Assembly: GCF_000799715.1 (NCBI RefSeq)
Contig: NZ_JUHG01000003.1
Location: forward strand, 62,001-126,000
From: Martinezella rhizogenes
Lineage (GTDB): Bacteria > Pseudomonadota > Alphaproteobacteria > Rhizobiales > Rhizobiaceae
Direction of reading: 5' to 3'
Length of the DNA stretch: 64,000 nt
Part shown: in pieces, positions 1 to 9,230 of the stretch
Numbering within the stretch: position 1 is the stretch's first letter
How the letters are laid out: every line of letters starts with the position of its first letter
Notes under the pieces: generated by a model
Database searches by the model: none
The model's input: only the letters and a program-made list of their open reading frames with translations
What the model was told of the DNA's origin: nothing
Program-made: the position numbers and the translations under genes

Positions 1-310
1 GATAGAGCTTGCGATCTGCCTGGGTACGCGGCCCGCGAACTGCGGGACCTTTTTTCCGGTTCAGCATGCGAAACTGAATGCCACCAGCATCGGCAACCCG
101 ACCCATTAAACCATCAAGCGCATCAATCTCCCGAACCAAATGGCCCTTGCCGAGACCGCCGATCGCCGGATTGCAGGACATCACGCCGATCGTGTCGCGT
201 TTGTGGGTGACCAGCGCCGTTTTCGCGCCCAGCCGCGCAGCTGCGGCCGCAGCTTCGCTGCCCGCATGTCCGCCGCCAACGACGATCACATCATATATAG
301 TCTCGAGCAT
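1..310 (-). CDS. mnmG: MnmG (GidA), tRNA uridine-5-carboxymethylaminomethyl modification enzyme, N-terminal part
   Basis: Only the first 103 codons are in the window; the gene runs off the left edge. The translated start [20 protein letters not shown] carries the Rossmann FAD-binding glycine motif (GGGHAG, about residues 11-16), followed by [20 protein letters not shown] and [13 protein letters not shown], all diagnostic of MnmG. With MnmE it installs the cmnm5 group on U34 of tRNAs using FAD and methylene-THF. The start ATG is at 308-310. It lies downstream of mnmE on the same strand, separated by 110 bp that hold two parS palindromes. In alphaproteobacteria rsmG-parA-parB usually follow mnmG, which would lie left of the window. 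Confidence 0.97.
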   Translation of the reverse strand, partial: MLETIYDVIVVGGGHAGSEAAAAAARLGAKTALVTHKRDTIGVMSCNPAIGGLGKGHLVREIDALDGLMGRVADAGGIQFRMLNRKKGPAVRGPRTQADRKLY

Positions 311-365
311 TGCCAAGCCCTCAGTGTTGCCGCCTGTTTGGCACACCAATTTCAGGAGTCAAGAA

Positions 366-381
366 GGTTTCACGTGAAACG
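366..381. other. parS site 1 (ParB-binding palindrome)
   Basis: GGTTTCACGTGAAACG is palindromic over the inner 14 bases (367-380, GTTTCACGTGAAAC) and matches the bacterial parS consensus TGTTTCACGTGAAACA except at both ends. It lies between mnmG and mnmE, about 5 kb from the DnaA-box cluster, the expected position for a centromere-like site loaded by ParB. The call rests on consensus and location. Confidence 0.88.
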
Positions 382-407
382 TTTTGAATGGCCCATCTCG
401 TGGGTCG

Positions 408-423
408 TGTTTCACGTGAATCA
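408..423. other. parS site 2, overlapping the mnmE stop codon
   Basis: TGTTTCACGTGAATCA differs from the parS consensus at one position (T for A at position 14). Its last three bases are the complement of the mnmE stop codon. It lies 42 bp from parS site 1, so two ParB loading sites sit in the 110 bp between mnmG and mnmE. The identical 16-mer in inverse orientation recurs at 6960-6975. Confidence 0.87.
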
Positions 424-1740
424 TTTACCGATGCAGAATTCGGAGAAGATTACATCGAGAAGATCCTCGACATCGACCCTTCCGGTGATCCGACCGAGAC
501 TATGCCCGGTCTGGCGAAGATATTCCGCGCGTATATCCAACCCCGCTGAGGTGGCGCTGACCGCCTGAGTCAGCGCATCCAGGCTCTCGGCCAGCAAAGT
601 CCGATGTCTCAACCGGCTCGGCAGCGCCAACGATAAAGACGTGGAGCGCTCCTGTAGATCCTCGACCAATAGCTGATGCAATTCCCCCAGGCCGGAGCCG
701 GTGCTCGAAGAAATGCAGAGATCATACTCAGTTCCGTCCGCCGGATGAATATCCGCTTTGGTACCGACGCGAACAATCCGGCCGCCAAAACCGGGGAAGT
801 CGGTCTGCGCCTGAGTGCCAATCTCGGCGAGGGAGAGGATGACATCGGCCTCGGCTGCGGTTCTCAGCGCGCGTTTGATCCCTTCGCGCTCGATGACTTC
901 CTCAGTTTCCCGCAATCCGGCGGTATCGTAGAGCCGAACCGCATAACCCTCTATATTGAGATCGACATGCAGGACATCGCGCGTCGTACCGGCGATGTCT
1001 GTGACGATCGCCACCTCGCGACGCGCCAGCGCGTTCATCAGGCTGGATTTGCCGGCATTGGGTGCGCCGGCGATAACAACTTTCAAGCCATCTCGCACGA
1101 TCTCACCAAAGCCGGCGCCGGCGAGATGCGCCGACAGCTCCGCGCGCAGCTTTGCCATATCGTCCCAGACCATATCAGATACAGAACCGGGGATGTCGTC
1201 CTCGTCGGCAAAATCCAGCTCCGCTTCGATCAGGGCACGGGCGCGCGTCAGGCGATCGGCCCATCCCTCATAAAGCTTCGACAAGCCACCAGCCGCATGC
1301 TCCACCGCCAAACGGCGCTGCATTTCCGTCTCGGCGGCGATGAGATCGGCAAGGCCCTCAACCTCGACAAGATCCATCTTGCCGCTCTCCAAGGCACGAC
1401 GGGAGAATTCACCATGCTCAGCCAGGCGGCATCCATTAAAGCCGTCAAGCTCATCGAGAAGCGCCGCAACAACGGCCTTGCCGCCATGAACTTGAATTTC
1501 TGCACAGTCTTCGCCTGTAAAGGAAGCCGGCGCCGGGAAAATCAAAACCAGGCCCCGGTCGATCGTTAAACCGTTACGAGTCCGAATCGTTTTCAAAGCT
1601 GCTTGTCGCGGCTTCGGTAAAGTGCCGGTAAGCGTGGCTATCGCGGCAAGCGCTTCCGGGCCGCTAATCCGCACTACCGCGACGCCGGCCGGAAGGGCGC
1701 CGCTGGAAAGCGCAAAGATCGTATCGCCGATTGCATTCAT
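421..1740 (-). CDS. mnmE: MnmE (TrmE), tRNA modification GTPase
   Basis: 439 aa, the usual length. The N-terminal tetrahydrofolate-binding domain starts [20 protein letters not shown] helical domain surrounds an inserted G domain with P-loop [12 protein letters not shown] (near residue 220), TTRDV (G2) and DTAGL (G3). The C-terminus [11 protein letters not shown] has the conserved CxGK end. Partner of MnmG in wobble-uridine modification. An in-frame ATG five codons upstream at 1755 is less likely, because family proteins begin at the [12 protein letters not shown] segment. It lies in the leftward minus-strand series leaving the origin, 308 bp after rho. Confidence 0.97.
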   Translation of the reverse strand: MNAIGDTIFALSSGALPAGVAVVRISGPEALAAIATLTGTLPKPRQAALKTIRTRNGLTIDRGLVLIFPAPASFTGEDCAEIQVHGGKAVVAALLDELDGFNGCRLAEHGEFSRRALESGKMDLVEVEGLADLIAAETEMQRRLAVEHAAGGLSKLYEGWADRLTRARALIEAELDFADEDDIPGSVSDMVWDDMAKLRAELSAHLAGAGFGEIVRDGLKVVIAGAPNAGKSSLMNALARREVAIVTDIAGTTRDVLHVDLNIEGYAVRLYDTAGLRETEEVIEREGIKRALRTAAEADVILSLAEIGTQAQTDFPGFGGRIVRVGTKADIHPADGTEYDLCISSSTGSGLGELHQLLVEDLQERSTSLSLALPSRLRHRTLLAESLDALTQAVSATSAGLDIRAEYLRQTGHSLGRITGRVDVEDLLDVIFSEFCIGK

Positions 1741-2048
1741 CCAATTGATCCGCATCCGAATCGATTCCCGGCCTTTATCAGCAAGGGTCGATTTCTAACT
1801 ATCATCCGATCTAATCGTCTTCCGTCGATCTAACTTAAAGCCGTTAGATGTTTCACGATATATCGACGACGAGGGCGAAGAATATCCCGTCATCGAAGCA
1901 ACCGTTGTGCCTACAAAGCTACCTATCAACACCAGCTCGATCTTAATGCATGCTCTGAAGATTATAAACGAAATCGGGCCGCAAACGCGACCCGATCCGT
2001 ATTATCCAGCCTCCGCCACCCATGAGCGACGGTCAATCCGGTTAAGGA
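1741..2048. other. Intergenic region between rho and mnmE
   Basis: 308 bp without a supportable gene. It contains the rho terminator hairpin (1973-1996) and a 7-bp inverted repeat ATCTAAC (1828-1834) / GTTAGAT (1843-1849) about 90-110 bp upstream of the mnmE start, possibly part of its promoter or an operator. Short open frames here have no recognisable product. Confidence 0.6.
1973..1996 (-). terminator. Rho-independent terminator after rho
   Basis: Read on the minus strand, a 10-bp stem (ATCGGGTCGC / GCGGCCCGAT with one G-U pair) closes a GTTT loop and is followed by the T-rich run TTCGTTT. It lies about 50 bp past the rho stop codon. Confidence 0.8.
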
Positions 2049-3314
2049 TTACGTGTTCATCGAGTCGAAGAAATCCGGATTGTTCTTCGTCTGCTTCAAC
2101 TTGTCGATCAGGAATTCGATCGCATCGGTCGTGCCCATCGGCGCGAGGATACGGCGCAGGACGAAGATCTTCTGCAGGTCCTGGCGCGGCACCAGCAGGT
2201 CTTCCTTACGCGTGCCGGACTTGAGGATGTCCATGGCCGGGAAGATGCGCTTGTCCGCGACCTTGCGGTCAAGGACGATTTCTGAGTTACCCGTGCCCTT
2301 GAATTCTTCGAAGATCACTTCGTCCATGCGGCTACCGGTATCGATCAATGCCGTGGCGATGATCGTCAGCGAGCCGCCTTCTTCGATGTTACGCGCCGCA
2401 CCAAAGAAGCGCTTCGGACGCTGCAGGGCGTTGGCATCGACACCGCCCGTCAGGACCTTGCCAGAGGAGGGAACAACGGTGTTGTAGGCGCGGCCAAGGC
2501 GGGTGATTGAATCGAGTAGGATGACAACGTCACGGCCGTGTTCGACAAGGCGCTTCGCCTTCTCGATGACCATTTCAGCGACCTGGACGTGGCGCACGGC
2601 CGGCTCGTCAAAGGTCGAGGAAACGACTTCACCGCGCACGGAGCGCTGCATGTCGGTCACTTCTTCCGGACGTTCGTCGATCAAAAGGACGATCAGATAG
2701 CAATCTGGATGGTTGGCGGTGATCGAATGGGCGATGTTCTGCAGCAGGACGGTCTTACCGGTACGCGGCGGTGCCACGATCAACCCGCGCTGGCCCTTGC
2801 CAAGTGGCGCCACCAGATCGATGACGCGAGACGACAGATCCTTGGTGGTGGGAACGTCGAGCTCCATGCGGAAACGTTCGTTCGGATAGAGCGGCGTCAG
2901 ATTGTCGAAATGGACCTTGTGACGGATCTTTTCCGGATCGTCGAAATTGATAGTGTTGACCTTAAGCAACGCGAAATAACGCTCGCCTTCCTTCGGTCCG
3001 CGGATCGGTCCCTCGACGGTATCGCCGGTCTTCAGCGAGAAGCGGCGGATCTGCGACGGCGAGATGTAGATATCATCCGGACCCGGAAGATAGTTGGCAT
3101 TGGCGGAACGCAGGAAACCAAACCCGTCCTGCAGAACCTCGACAACACCTTCCCCGATAATTTCAACGTCCTGGCTGGCAAGCTCTTTCAGAATGGCAAA
3201 CATCAGTTCCTGTTTGCGCATCGTGCTGGCGTTTTCGACCTCGAGCGATTCAGCAAAAGCCAGGAGCTCGGTCGGGGATTTGTTCTTAAGTTCTTGAAGC
3301 TTCATTTCAGCCAT
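2049..3314 (-). CDS. rho: Transcription termination factor Rho
   Basis: 421 aa, full length. Rho_N domain at about 1-45 ([20 protein letters not shown]), cold-shock/S1-like RNA-binding domain at about 50-125 ([21 protein letters not shown]), then a RecA-type ATPase with Walker A PPRTGKT near residues 180-187 and Walker [17 protein letters not shown]. The hexameric RNA helicase terminates untranslated transcripts. It is the third gene of the leftward series from the origin, with its own hairpin terminator downstream. The 194 bp upstream presumably hold its promoter; no element could be assigned there. Confidence 0.98.
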   Translation of the reverse strand: MAEMKLQELKNKSPTELLAFAESLEVENASTMRKQELMFAILKELASQDVEIIGEGVVEVLQDGFGFLRSANANYLPGPDDIYISPSQIRRFSLKTGDTVEGPIRGPKEGERYFALLKVNTINFDDPEKIRHKVHFDNLTPLYPNERFRMELDVPTTKDLSSRVIDLVAPLGKGQRGLIVAPPRTGKTVLLQNIAHSITANHPDCYLIVLLIDERPEEVTDMQRSVRGEVVSSTFDEPAVRHVQVAEMVIEKAKRLVEHGRDVVILLDSITRLGRAYNTVVPSSGKVLTGGVDANALQRPKRFFGAARNIEEGGSLTIIATALIDTGSRMDEVIFEEFKGTGNSEIVLDRKVADKRIFPAMDILKSGTRKEDLLVPRQDLQKIFVLRRILAPMGTTDAIEFLIDKLKQTKNNPDFFDSMNT

Positions 3315-3508
3315 GAAGGGAATTACTCTATTTTAGAAGGGGAAAGGCAATGTTGGTCGTATTCAGAGCCGCGATGGGGGATGTCGCGGGCGATAGAACT
3401 GATACATGCCACGAAGAGATGGCGGGAAAATAGCGATTCAGTCAGCGCCCCGCAAGGGGGGCAAGCAAAATGAAGGAAATTTAACTTGAGCGCCCGATTC
3501 CGCCGATT

Positions 3509-4063
3509 TCACGCGAAGGGCTTCACCACCGCCAGAATGACGATCAGGATCATCAACAGCGTCGGTCCTTCGTTGACAAGCCGCCAATGACGGGCCGCAT
3601 GGCGGTTGTCATCCCGTGCGAAAGCCCGCACCGCGCGACTGAGGTACATGTGAACCCCCGTCAGCAGCACCACAAGTCCGATCTTGGCATGCAGCCATCC
3701 GCCATGGAAACCATAGACCGACCAGGCGAGATAAAGCCCCAAGATCCAGGTCAGCATCATCGCCGGCGTCATGATTCCCTTCAGGAGCCGCCGCTCCATC
3801 ACCTTGAAGGTCTCTGATTGCTGCGAGCCGGGCTCGGCATCGGTGTGATAGACGAACAGCCTCGGCAGGTAGAGCAGCCCCGCCATCCACGAGATCACCG
3901 CGATGATATGCAGCGCCTTGACCCAGAGGTAGAGATCGTCCGGATGCCAGGCGAACAGGCCGATCGCCAGCGCCACAAACAGCAGGATCACAAAATAGGA
4001 ACGCCGGCTGGCGCGGGCGCCCGGAGCCGCGTCCGTCTGCTTTTCCATCGGTTGCTCGCTCAT
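3509..4063 (-). CDS. hemJ: HemJ protoporphyrinogen IX oxidase
   Basis: 184 aa multipass membrane protein of the UPF0093/HemJ family. The signature is KALHIIAVISWMAGLLYLPRLFVYH near residues 50-75, with conserved histidine in the first helices and HAKIGLVVLLTGVHMYL later. HemJ oxidises protoporphyrinogen to protoporphyrin IX in haem synthesis. The ATG at 4063 lies 4 bp after the hemE stop and has GAGG upstream; an upstream in-frame start would overlap hemE. Co-transcription with hemE (uroporphyrinogen decarboxylase) fits the same pathway. Confidence 0.92.
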   Translation of the reverse strand: MSEQPMEKQTDAAPGARASRRSYFVILLFVALAIGLFAWHPDDLYLWVKALHIIAVISWMAGLLYLPRLFVYHTDAEPGSQQSETFKVMERRLLKGIMTPAMMLTWILGLYLAWSVYGFHGGWLHAKIGLVVLLTGVHMYLSRAVRAFARDDNRHAARHWRLVNEGPTLLMILIVILAVVKPFA

Positions 4064-4067
4064 GGCC

Positions 4068-5108
4068 TCAGCCCTTCCATCCACGCACGCGCTCGACCAG
4101 CGCGGTGACATTGGCCGGATCGGCCTGTGGCGTGATGCCGTGGCCGAGATTGAAGATCAGCGGCCCTTGGCCCAGTTGCTGCAGGATTTCGTCGATTCCG
4201 TCTTCCAGCGCCTTACCGCCGGCAACGACACGCATCGGATCGAGATTGCCCTGCACCGGTCCTTCCTGCTGCAACTCCCTGGCAAAGGCGAGCGGCACCG
4301 ACCAGTCGAGCCCGATCGCATCGGCACCGGTCTTCTGTCGATAGGTCTTCAGCTGATATCCAGCTCCCTTGGCAAAGGCGATGATCCGCGCATTCGGCCG
4401 CTGTGCCTTGACCGAAGCGATGATCCTTGCCACCGGCTTGGTGGCGAAGGCCTCGAATTCCTTTTCGCCAAGCACGCCCGCCCAGGAATCGAAGATCTGC
4501 ACGGCATCAGCGCCGGCATCGATCTGCGCCACCAGATAGGCGGCGGATATGTCGGCAAGCAGCATCAGCAGATGTTCGAACGCCTTCGGATGTCGATAGG
4601 CAAAAAGTCGGGCGGGAGCCTGATCCGGCGTACCGTGGCCGGCAATCATGTAGGTCGCAACCGTCCAGGGCGCGCCGCAGAAACCGAGAAGAGTTGTTTC
4701 GTCCGGCAGTTCACCGCGCAAACGCCGCACGGTTTCCATGACCGGAGCGATATGCTCAAGAACGCCCTCGGGCTTTAGCGCGAGAATACCGGCCTCATCG
4801 ATCGGATCCATTTCAGGGCCATGCCCCTCGGTAAAACGGACATTGCGGTTCAGCGCGTCGGGGATCACCAGGATATCTGAAAACATGATGGCTGCATCAA
4901 AGCCATAACGCCGGATCGGCTGCAGCGTCACTTCGACCGCATGCTCCGGGCTGTAACAGAGATCGAGGAAGCTTCCGGCCTTCGCTCTCGTCTCCCGATA
5001 TTCCGGAAGATAGCGTCCCGCCTGGCGCATAAGCCAGATGGGGGGAGGGGTCAGCGTTTCCCCGCTGAGTACCCTTAAAATCTTCCGGCTGGCACTGTTC
5101 ACAGTCAT
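4068..5108 (-). CDS. hemE: Uroporphyrinogen decarboxylase HemE
   Basis: About 346 aa. Family signature [18 protein letters not shown] near the N-terminus contains the substrate-binding [14 protein letters not shown] motif ([16 protein letters not shown]) and GHGITP near the C-terminus are also present. It converts uroporphyrinogen III to coproporphyrinogen III. Starts at 5108, 5111 or 5126 are possible. I prefer 5108/5111 because family proteins begin a few residues before SRKIL; no strong ribosome-binding site decides it. hemE is the first leftward gene next to the chromosomal origin, an arrangement known in Caulobacter and Sinorhizobium. Confidence 0.97.
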   Translation of the reverse strand: MTVNSASRKILRVLSGETLTPPPIWLMRQAGRYLPEYRETRAKAGSFLDLCYSPEHAVEVTLQPIRRYGFDAAIMFSDILVIPDALNRNVRFTEGHGPEMDPIDEAGILALKPEGVLEHIAPVMETVRRLRGELPDETTLLGFCGAPWTVATYMIAGHGTPDQAPARLFAYRHPKAFEHLLMLLADISAAYLVAQIDAGADAVQIFDSWAGVLGEKEFEAFATKPVARIIASVKAQRPNARIIAFAKGAGYQLKTYRQKTGADAIGLDWSVPLAFARELQQEGPVQGNLDPMRVVAGGKALEDGIDEILQQLGQGPLIFNLGHGITPQADPANVTALVERVRGWKG

Positions 5109-5490
5109 CATCCCATATAAAAACAAAGATATATCTTAAGTTTCTATTTCTTAGAGTCTGTGACTATCAAGGATTAAAATTCATCCACCCCTGATCCAAT
5201 TTGTCGCGCATCCATCCGCGGCTTTGCAAAAAGATCAGCCTCTCCCAGGGATATGTGGAAAAGAAAAACGTTAGATCAATCTTTCTAAGTGCTTGGCGCA
5301 GATTCCGTTTCGACCCGGTCTGGGGATAAACTGGGGAGACGCGCCGCTTAAAATAGCTTATCCACATTACCCACAAGCCCCGGTGAGAGCCTTCCCGAAA
5401 AACCGAAATGTGGAAAAGTCGGAGGTTTTCCACTTGCCCCCGACCGGGCGGTTCCCGTACCTCTCTTTTCTCCCAGGATATCAACAGGTG
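5109..5490. other. Chromosomal origin of replication (oriC), hemE-proximal
   Basis: This gene-free 382 bp separates divergent gene sets. It contains a consensus DnaA box TTATCCACA at 5358-5366 immediately followed by TTACCCACA at 5367-5375. Variant boxes are at 5254-5262 and 5409-5417 (both TTTTCCACA on the minus strand), 5321-5329 (TTATCCCCA, minus) and 5426-5434 (TTTTCCACT); another lies at 5502-5510 in the next gene. An AT-rich stretch at about 5114-5180 is a candidate unwinding element. The 9-mer TCTCCCAGG occurs at 5241-5249 and 5469-5477. hemE-adjacent origins are established in Caulobacter and S. meliloti; assignment here is by position and box density. Confidence 0.88.
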
Positions 5491-6324
5491 ATGGAAAGTA
5501 GCGTGGAAAACCGGACAAGCTTCTTTCATCTTCATCTGATTTCTGACTCAACCGGCGAGACTCTAATCTCTGCCGGGCGTGCCGCATCCGTGCAATTCCA
5601 TGCCAGCCAGCCGATTGAGCACGTCTACCCACTGATCAGGAATCGCAAGCAGCTGCTGCCGGTTCTCGAAGCGATCGACCATAGCCCCGGCATTGTCCTC
5701 TATACGATCGTCGATCGCGAGCTTGCCGATTTCATCGACGAGCGTTGCCGGGAGATGGGTGTACCCTGCGTCAATGTGCTTGAACCGGTGATGAACGTCT
5801 TCCAGACCTATCTCGGCACGGTATCGCGCCGCCGCGTCGGCGCCCAGCATGTGATGAACGCCGATTATTTTGCCCGCATCGAAGCCCTGAACTTCACCAT
5901 GGATCACGATGATGGACAGATGCAGGATGATTATAATGATGCCGATGTCGTCATTATCGGCATCAGCCGGACATCGAAGACACCGACCAGCATCTACCTG
6001 GCAAATAGGGGCATCAAGACCGCGAATATCCCGATCATTGCTGGCGTACCCTTGCCCGCAAGCCTGATAGAGGCCACCAAGCCGTTGATCGTCGGGCTGG
6101 TGGCGACCACGGATCGGATATCGCAAGTGCGTGAAAACCGCATTCTGGGAGCCACCACCGGCTTCGATCGTGGCGGTTACACCGATCGCGCCACCATCTC
6201 CGAAGAGCTGAAATATGCCCGCTCGCTCTGCGCCCGGCATAATTGGCCGATCATCGATGTCACTCGCCGCTCGATCGAGGAGACCGCCGCCGCCATTGTT
6301 GCCCTGCGACCGAAGCTGCGCTAA
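5491..6324 (+). CDS. Pyruvate phosphate dikinase / PEP synthase regulatory protein (DUF299, bifunctional kinase/pyrophosphorylase)
   Basis: 277 aa from the ATG at 5491 ([20 protein letters not shown]), the expected length for this family. The open frame extends back to 5293 but that part reads through the origin boxes and is not conserved-looking protein. P-loop-like motif [18 protein letters not shown] near residue 150 and ISDSTGETL at the N-terminus identify the PSRP family. These proteins reversibly phosphorylate a threonine of PPDK or PEP synthase using ADP, and remove it by phosphorolysis. First gene rightward of the origin; a DnaA-box-like 9-mer lies in codons 4-7. I cannot tell PPDK from PEP synthase as the target. 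Confidence 0.93.
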   Translation: MESSVENRTSFFHLHLISDSTGETLISAGRAASVQFHASQPIEHVYPLIRNRKQLLPVLEAIDHSPGIVLYTIVDRELADFIDERCREMGVPCVNVLEPVMNVFQTYLGTVSRRRVGAQHVMNADYFARIEALNFTMDHDDGQMQDDYNDADVVIIGISRTSKTPTSIYLANRGIKTANIPIIAGVPLPASLIEATKPLIVGLVATTDRISQVRENRILGATTGFDRGGYTDRATISEELKYARSLCARHNWPIIDVTRRSIEETAAAIVALRPKLR

Positions 6325-6362
6325 GCGCTGCATAGCATTCTATTTCCAAGGTTCGTCCGATC

Positions 6363-6962
6363 ATGACAATGCCGCTCATCCTCGCCTCCTCCAGCCCGTT
6401 CCGGCGGATGCTGATGGAAAATGCCGGCCTGCATTTCCAGGCGATCGCGGCTGATATCGACGAGCGCGCGATCGAGGCTCCCTTGGAGCAGGATGGCGCC
6501 GGGCCGGATGCCGTGGCGCTGGTGCTGGCCAAGGCGAAGGCGAAAGAGGTGAGCGATCGCTTTCCAGGATCGCTCGTCATCGGCTCGGATCAGACCATGT
6601 CGCTCGGCAGCCAAGTCTTCCATAAACCGAAGACGATGGCAGAGGCGAAGAACCATCTGCAAAGCCTGTCGGGCAAGACCCACCGCCTGAACAGCGGCAT
6701 CGCGCTGGCGCTCAACGGCGATATCATATGGGAGCATGTGTCCCACGCCGAACTGACCATGCGCGATCTTTCCGCTGAGTTCATCCACCGTTATCTGACC
6801 CGCGTCGGCGACAAGGCTTTTTCGAGCGTCGGTGCCTATCAGCTCGAGGGAGAGGGGATCCAGCTCTTCTCGAAAATCGACGGTGATTATTTCACCATTC
6901 TCGGATTGCCGATGTTGCCGCTCCTGCAAAAACTTCGCGAATTGAGGGCGATCGATGGGTGA
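6363..6962 (+). CDS. maf: Maf-family nucleoside triphosphate pyrophosphatase
   Basis: 199 aa. N-terminal motif [16 protein letters not shown], then IGSDQTMSL (catalytic Asp region) and GKPxT-like [13 protein letters not shown], typical of the Maf/YceF house-cleaning NTP pyrophosphatases that hydrolyse non-canonical or methylated nucleotides. SSSPFRR resembles the YceF branch, but the exact substrate cannot be read from sequence. It is 38 bp after the PPDK regulator gene and its last 8 bp overlap the aroE start, so maf, aroE, coaE and dnaQ probably form one transcript. Confidence 0.92.
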   Translation: MTMPLILASSSPFRRMLMENAGLHFQAIAADIDERAIEAPLEQDGAGPDAVALVLAKAKAKEVSDRFPGSLVIGSDQTMSLGSQVFHKPKTMAEAKNHLQSLSGKTHRLNSGIALALNGDIIWEHVSHAELTMRDLSAEFIHRYLTRVGDKAFSSVGAYQLEGEGIQLFSKIDGDYFTILGLPMLPLLQKLRELRAIDG

Positions 6963-7812
6963 TTCACGTGAAACACACGGCTTGAATGCCTTCGTCACCG
7001 GCTATCCCGTCAAGCATTCACGCTCCCCGTTGATCCACGGTCACTGGCTGCGCACGCTCGATCTCGCGGGCAGCTATCGTGCTGTCGAAGTGACACCGGA
7101 TGCTTTTCCGGCCTTCATCGCGGCCTTGAAAGATCGCTCAAGCGGCTACATTGGCGGCAATGTCACGATCCCGCACAAGGAAATTGCCTTCAAGCTGGCG
7201 GACCGGCCCGACGAATTGTCCGCGGAGCTCGGCGCGTCGAACACGCTGTGGCTCGAGGATGGTCTGTTGCACGCAACCAACACGGATGGCCGCGGCTTCA
7301 CGTCCAATCTCGATGAGCGTCATCCCGGCTGGGACCAAACTGGCCAGGCGGTGATCCTCGGTGCCGGCGGCGCCAGCCGTGCCGTCATCCAGGCGGTGCG
7401 TGACCGTGGCGTCAACGAGATCCATGTCGTCAACCGAACCATTGAGCGAGCGCGGGAACTGTCCGATCGTTTCGGCGTGCATATCCATGCACATCCCATG
7501 GCGGCGCTGGGTGAGGTGATGCAAGGCGCCGGTCTTTTCGTCAATACGACCTCGCTCGGCATGGAAAACGAAGTCGCGCCAACAATCGATTTTTCACCGC
7601 TTGCTGAAAATGCCGTCGTCACCGACATCGTCTATGTGCCGCTGAAAACCCCGTTGCTGGCCCAGGCCAAGGAACAGGGCTTTGCCATTGTCGATGGTCT
7701 CGGCATGCTGCTGTATCAGGCCGTGCCGGGTTTTGAAAAATGGTTCGGCAAGCGCCCCGTGGTCGACGCGGCGCTGCGGGCTTTGATTATTGCCGATATG
7801 GATAAGCACTGA
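6955..7812 (+). CDS. aroE: Shikimate dehydrogenase AroE
   Basis: 285 aa. Substrate-binding motif [10 protein letters not shown], catalytic lysine in [15 protein letters not shown], and NADP-binding [12 protein letters not shown] around residues 135-146 are all present. It reduces 3-dehydroshikimate to shikimate with NADPH in aromatic amino acid synthesis. The start overlaps the end of maf by 8 bp and the stop overlaps coaE by one base. Codons 2-7 are occupied by a parS palindrome, so the N-terminal residues GDSRETH are partly dictated by a DNA site. Confidence 0.96.
   Translation: MGDSRETHGLNAFVTGYPVKHSRSPLIHGHWLRTLDLAGSYRAVEVTPDAFPAFIAALKDRSSGYIGGNVTIPHKEIAFKLADRPDELSAELGASNTLWLEDGLLHATNTDGRGFTSNLDERHPGWDQTGQAVILGAGGASRAVIQAVRDRGVNEIHVVNRTIERARELSDRFGVHIHAHPMAALGEVMQGAGLFVNTTSLGMENEVAPTIDFSPLAENAVVTDIVYVPLKTPLLAQAKEQGFAIVDGLGMLLYQAVPGFEKWFGKRPVVDAALRALIIADMDKH
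6960..6975. other. parS site 3, within the 5' end of aroE
   Basis: TGATTCACGTGAAACA is the exact reverse complement of parS site 2 (408-423) and one mismatch from the consensus palindrome. It overlaps the maf stop codon and the first aroE codons, about 1.6 kb from the DnaA-box cluster on the side opposite sites 1 and 2. Confidence 0.85.
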
Positions 7813-8429
7813 TGATGTACGTTGGCCTCACCGGTTCGATCGGCATGGGAAAGTCGACCTCGGGCAAGCTGTTCGCCGAGGCGGGGATTCCCGTCAATGA
7901 TGCCGATGCGGTGGTGCATGATCTTTATCGCGGTGAAGCCGTTCCCCTGATCGAGGCCGCTTTTCCGGGGACGACAAAGAACGGTACCGTCGACCGGCAG
8001 GAGCTTGGCCGGCAATTGGCGGTTGATCCCTCAGGCTTCAAGCGCCTGGAGGCGATCGTCCATCCACTGGTGCGGCAGCGCGAGCGAATATTTCTGGATC
8101 ATCAGCTCGCGGCAGGCGCGGATATCGTCGTGCTCGATATTCCGCTGCTGTTCGAGACCGGCGCGGATAAAAGGGTCGACAAGATCGTCGTCGTCAGTTG
8201 CGATCCACAGATTCAAAGGGAAAGAGTGCTTGCCCGGCCGGGCATGACGGAGGAAAAATTCAATATGATTCTCTCCCGCCAGACGCCGGATGCGGAGAAG
8301 CGGGCTCGGGCCGATTATATCATCGATACCAGCCACAGCATCGACACGACGCGGGAGCAGATAAGAGACATCATTGCGGACCTCCGGCGTCAGCCGGTGG
8401 ACGATGAACCCACAGGCGGAGAGCCCTGA
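7812..8429 (+). CDS. coaE: Dephospho-CoA kinase CoaE
   Basis: 205 aa (204 if translation begins at the second ATG, 7815). P-loop GLTGSIGMGKSTSGKLF at the N-terminus, DADAVVHDLY, and the CoA-binding LDIPLLFET motif identify CoaE, which phosphorylates the ribose 3'-OH of dephospho-CoA in the last step of CoA synthesis. Start and aroE stop overlap as TGATG, indicating translational coupling. dnaQ begins one base after its stop. Confidence 0.96.
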   Translation: MMYVGLTGSIGMGKSTSGKLFAEAGIPVNDADAVVHDLYRGEAVPLIEAAFPGTTKNGTVDRQELGRQLAVDPSGFKRLEAIVHPLVRQRERIFLDHQLAAGADIVVLDIPLLFETGADKRVDKIVVVSCDPQIQRERVLARPGMTEEKFNMILSRQTPDAEKRARADYIIDTSHSIDTTREQIRDIIADLRRQPVDDEPTGGEP

Positions 8430-8430
8430 C

Positions 8431-9147
8431 ATGCGCGAAATCATCTTCGATACGGAAACCACCGGGCTCGACAACAGGGCCGACCGCATCATCGAAATCG
8501 GCGGCATTGAGCTCTTCAATCACTTTCCGACCGGCAAGACCCTGCATCTCTATATCAATCCCGGCGACCGCAAGGTTCATCCGGACGCGCTGGCCGTGCA
8601 TGGCATCACCGACGAGTCCCTGAAGGACAAGCCGCCCTTTGCCGATGTCGCCGATGAGATCCTTGCTTTTTTCGAGGGAGCCAAGTGGATCGCCCACAAC
8701 GCCACCTTCGACATGGGCTTCGTCAATGCCGAATTTAACCGGCTCGGCCGGCCGCCGATCCTGCCTGATATGGTGATCGATACGCTGGCCATGGCGCGGC
8801 GCAAGCATCCGATGGGGCCGAACTCGCTGGATGCGCTCTGCCGGCGCTACGGTATCGACAATTCCCACCGCACGCGCCACGGCGCGCTTCTCGACTCCGA
8901 ATTGCTGGCAGACGTCTATATCGAAATGATTGGCGGCAGGCAGACGGCGCTCGGGCTCGGCAGCAGCAACGGTTCGTCCGCGCGCTCGCGTCGGGACGAG
9001 GATATGCAGGACATTATCACGGATATTCTGGCGCGGCCTCAACCCCTGCCAAGCCGGGTGAGCCAAGAGGAAGAGGCCGCGCATGCTGCCCTCGTGGCCA
9101 AGCTCGGCGAAAAAGGCATCTGGTCGAAATATCGCGTCTCGAATTGA
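8431..9147 (+). CDS. dnaQ: DNA polymerase III epsilon subunit (3'-5' proofreading exonuclease)
   Basis: 238 aa. DEDDh exonuclease motifs are intact: ExoI DTETTGLD (residues 7-14), ExoII HNATFDMGF, and ExoIII HGALLDSELLADVY. A C-terminal tail after about residue 175 fits the segment that binds the polymerase subunit. The start at 8431 lies one base after the coaE stop with GGAGA upstream; the open frame begins 57 bp earlier inside coaE but conserved sequence begins at MREIIFDTE. Last gene of the maf-aroE-coaE-dnaQ unit; a strong bidirectional terminator follows. Confidence 0.95.
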   Translation: MREIIFDTETTGLDNRADRIIEIGGIELFNHFPTGKTLHLYINPGDRKVHPDALAVHGITDESLKDKPPFADVADEILAFFEGAKWIAHNATFDMGFVNAEFNRLGRPPILPDMVIDTLAMARRKHPMGPNSLDALCRRYGIDNSHRTRHGALLDSELLADVYIEMIGGRQTALGLGSSNGSSARSRRDEDMQDIITDILARPQPLPSRVSQEEEAAHAALVAKLGEKGIWSKYRVSN

Positions 9148-9171
9148 AGGCCACAATTCAATCCGTCAAAT

Positions 9172-9203
9172 GAAAATGCCCGGACATTGATCCGGGCATT
9201 TTC
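9172..9203. terminator. Bidirectional terminator between dnaQ and secB
   Basis: A perfect 13-bp stem (GAAAATGCCCGGA / TCCGGGCATTTTC) with a 6-nt loop has A and T runs on the two sides, so it can end transcription of dnaQ on the plus strand and of convergent secB on the minus strand. Confidence 0.88.
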
Positions 9204-9230
9204 ATTTCCATCGATGGAATGCCCGAAGGC

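Noticed and set aside
78..568. Plus-strand open frames of 99 and 142 codons at the left edge
   Set aside because: They are antisense to mnmG and mnmE, which translate to clear family motifs on the minus strand.
1849..1864. parS-like half site TGTTTCACG upstream of mnmE
   Set aside because: Only the left half matches; the palindrome is not completed.
1907..2224. 105-codon open frame spanning the rho terminator and the rho 3' end
   Set aside because: Overlaps rho antisense and a terminator hairpin; low-complexity arginine/serine composition with no domain.
5293..5490. N-terminal extension of the PPDK/PEP-synthase regulator
   Set aside because: The extension translates DnaA boxes and has no family similarity; the ATG at 5491 gives the normal length.
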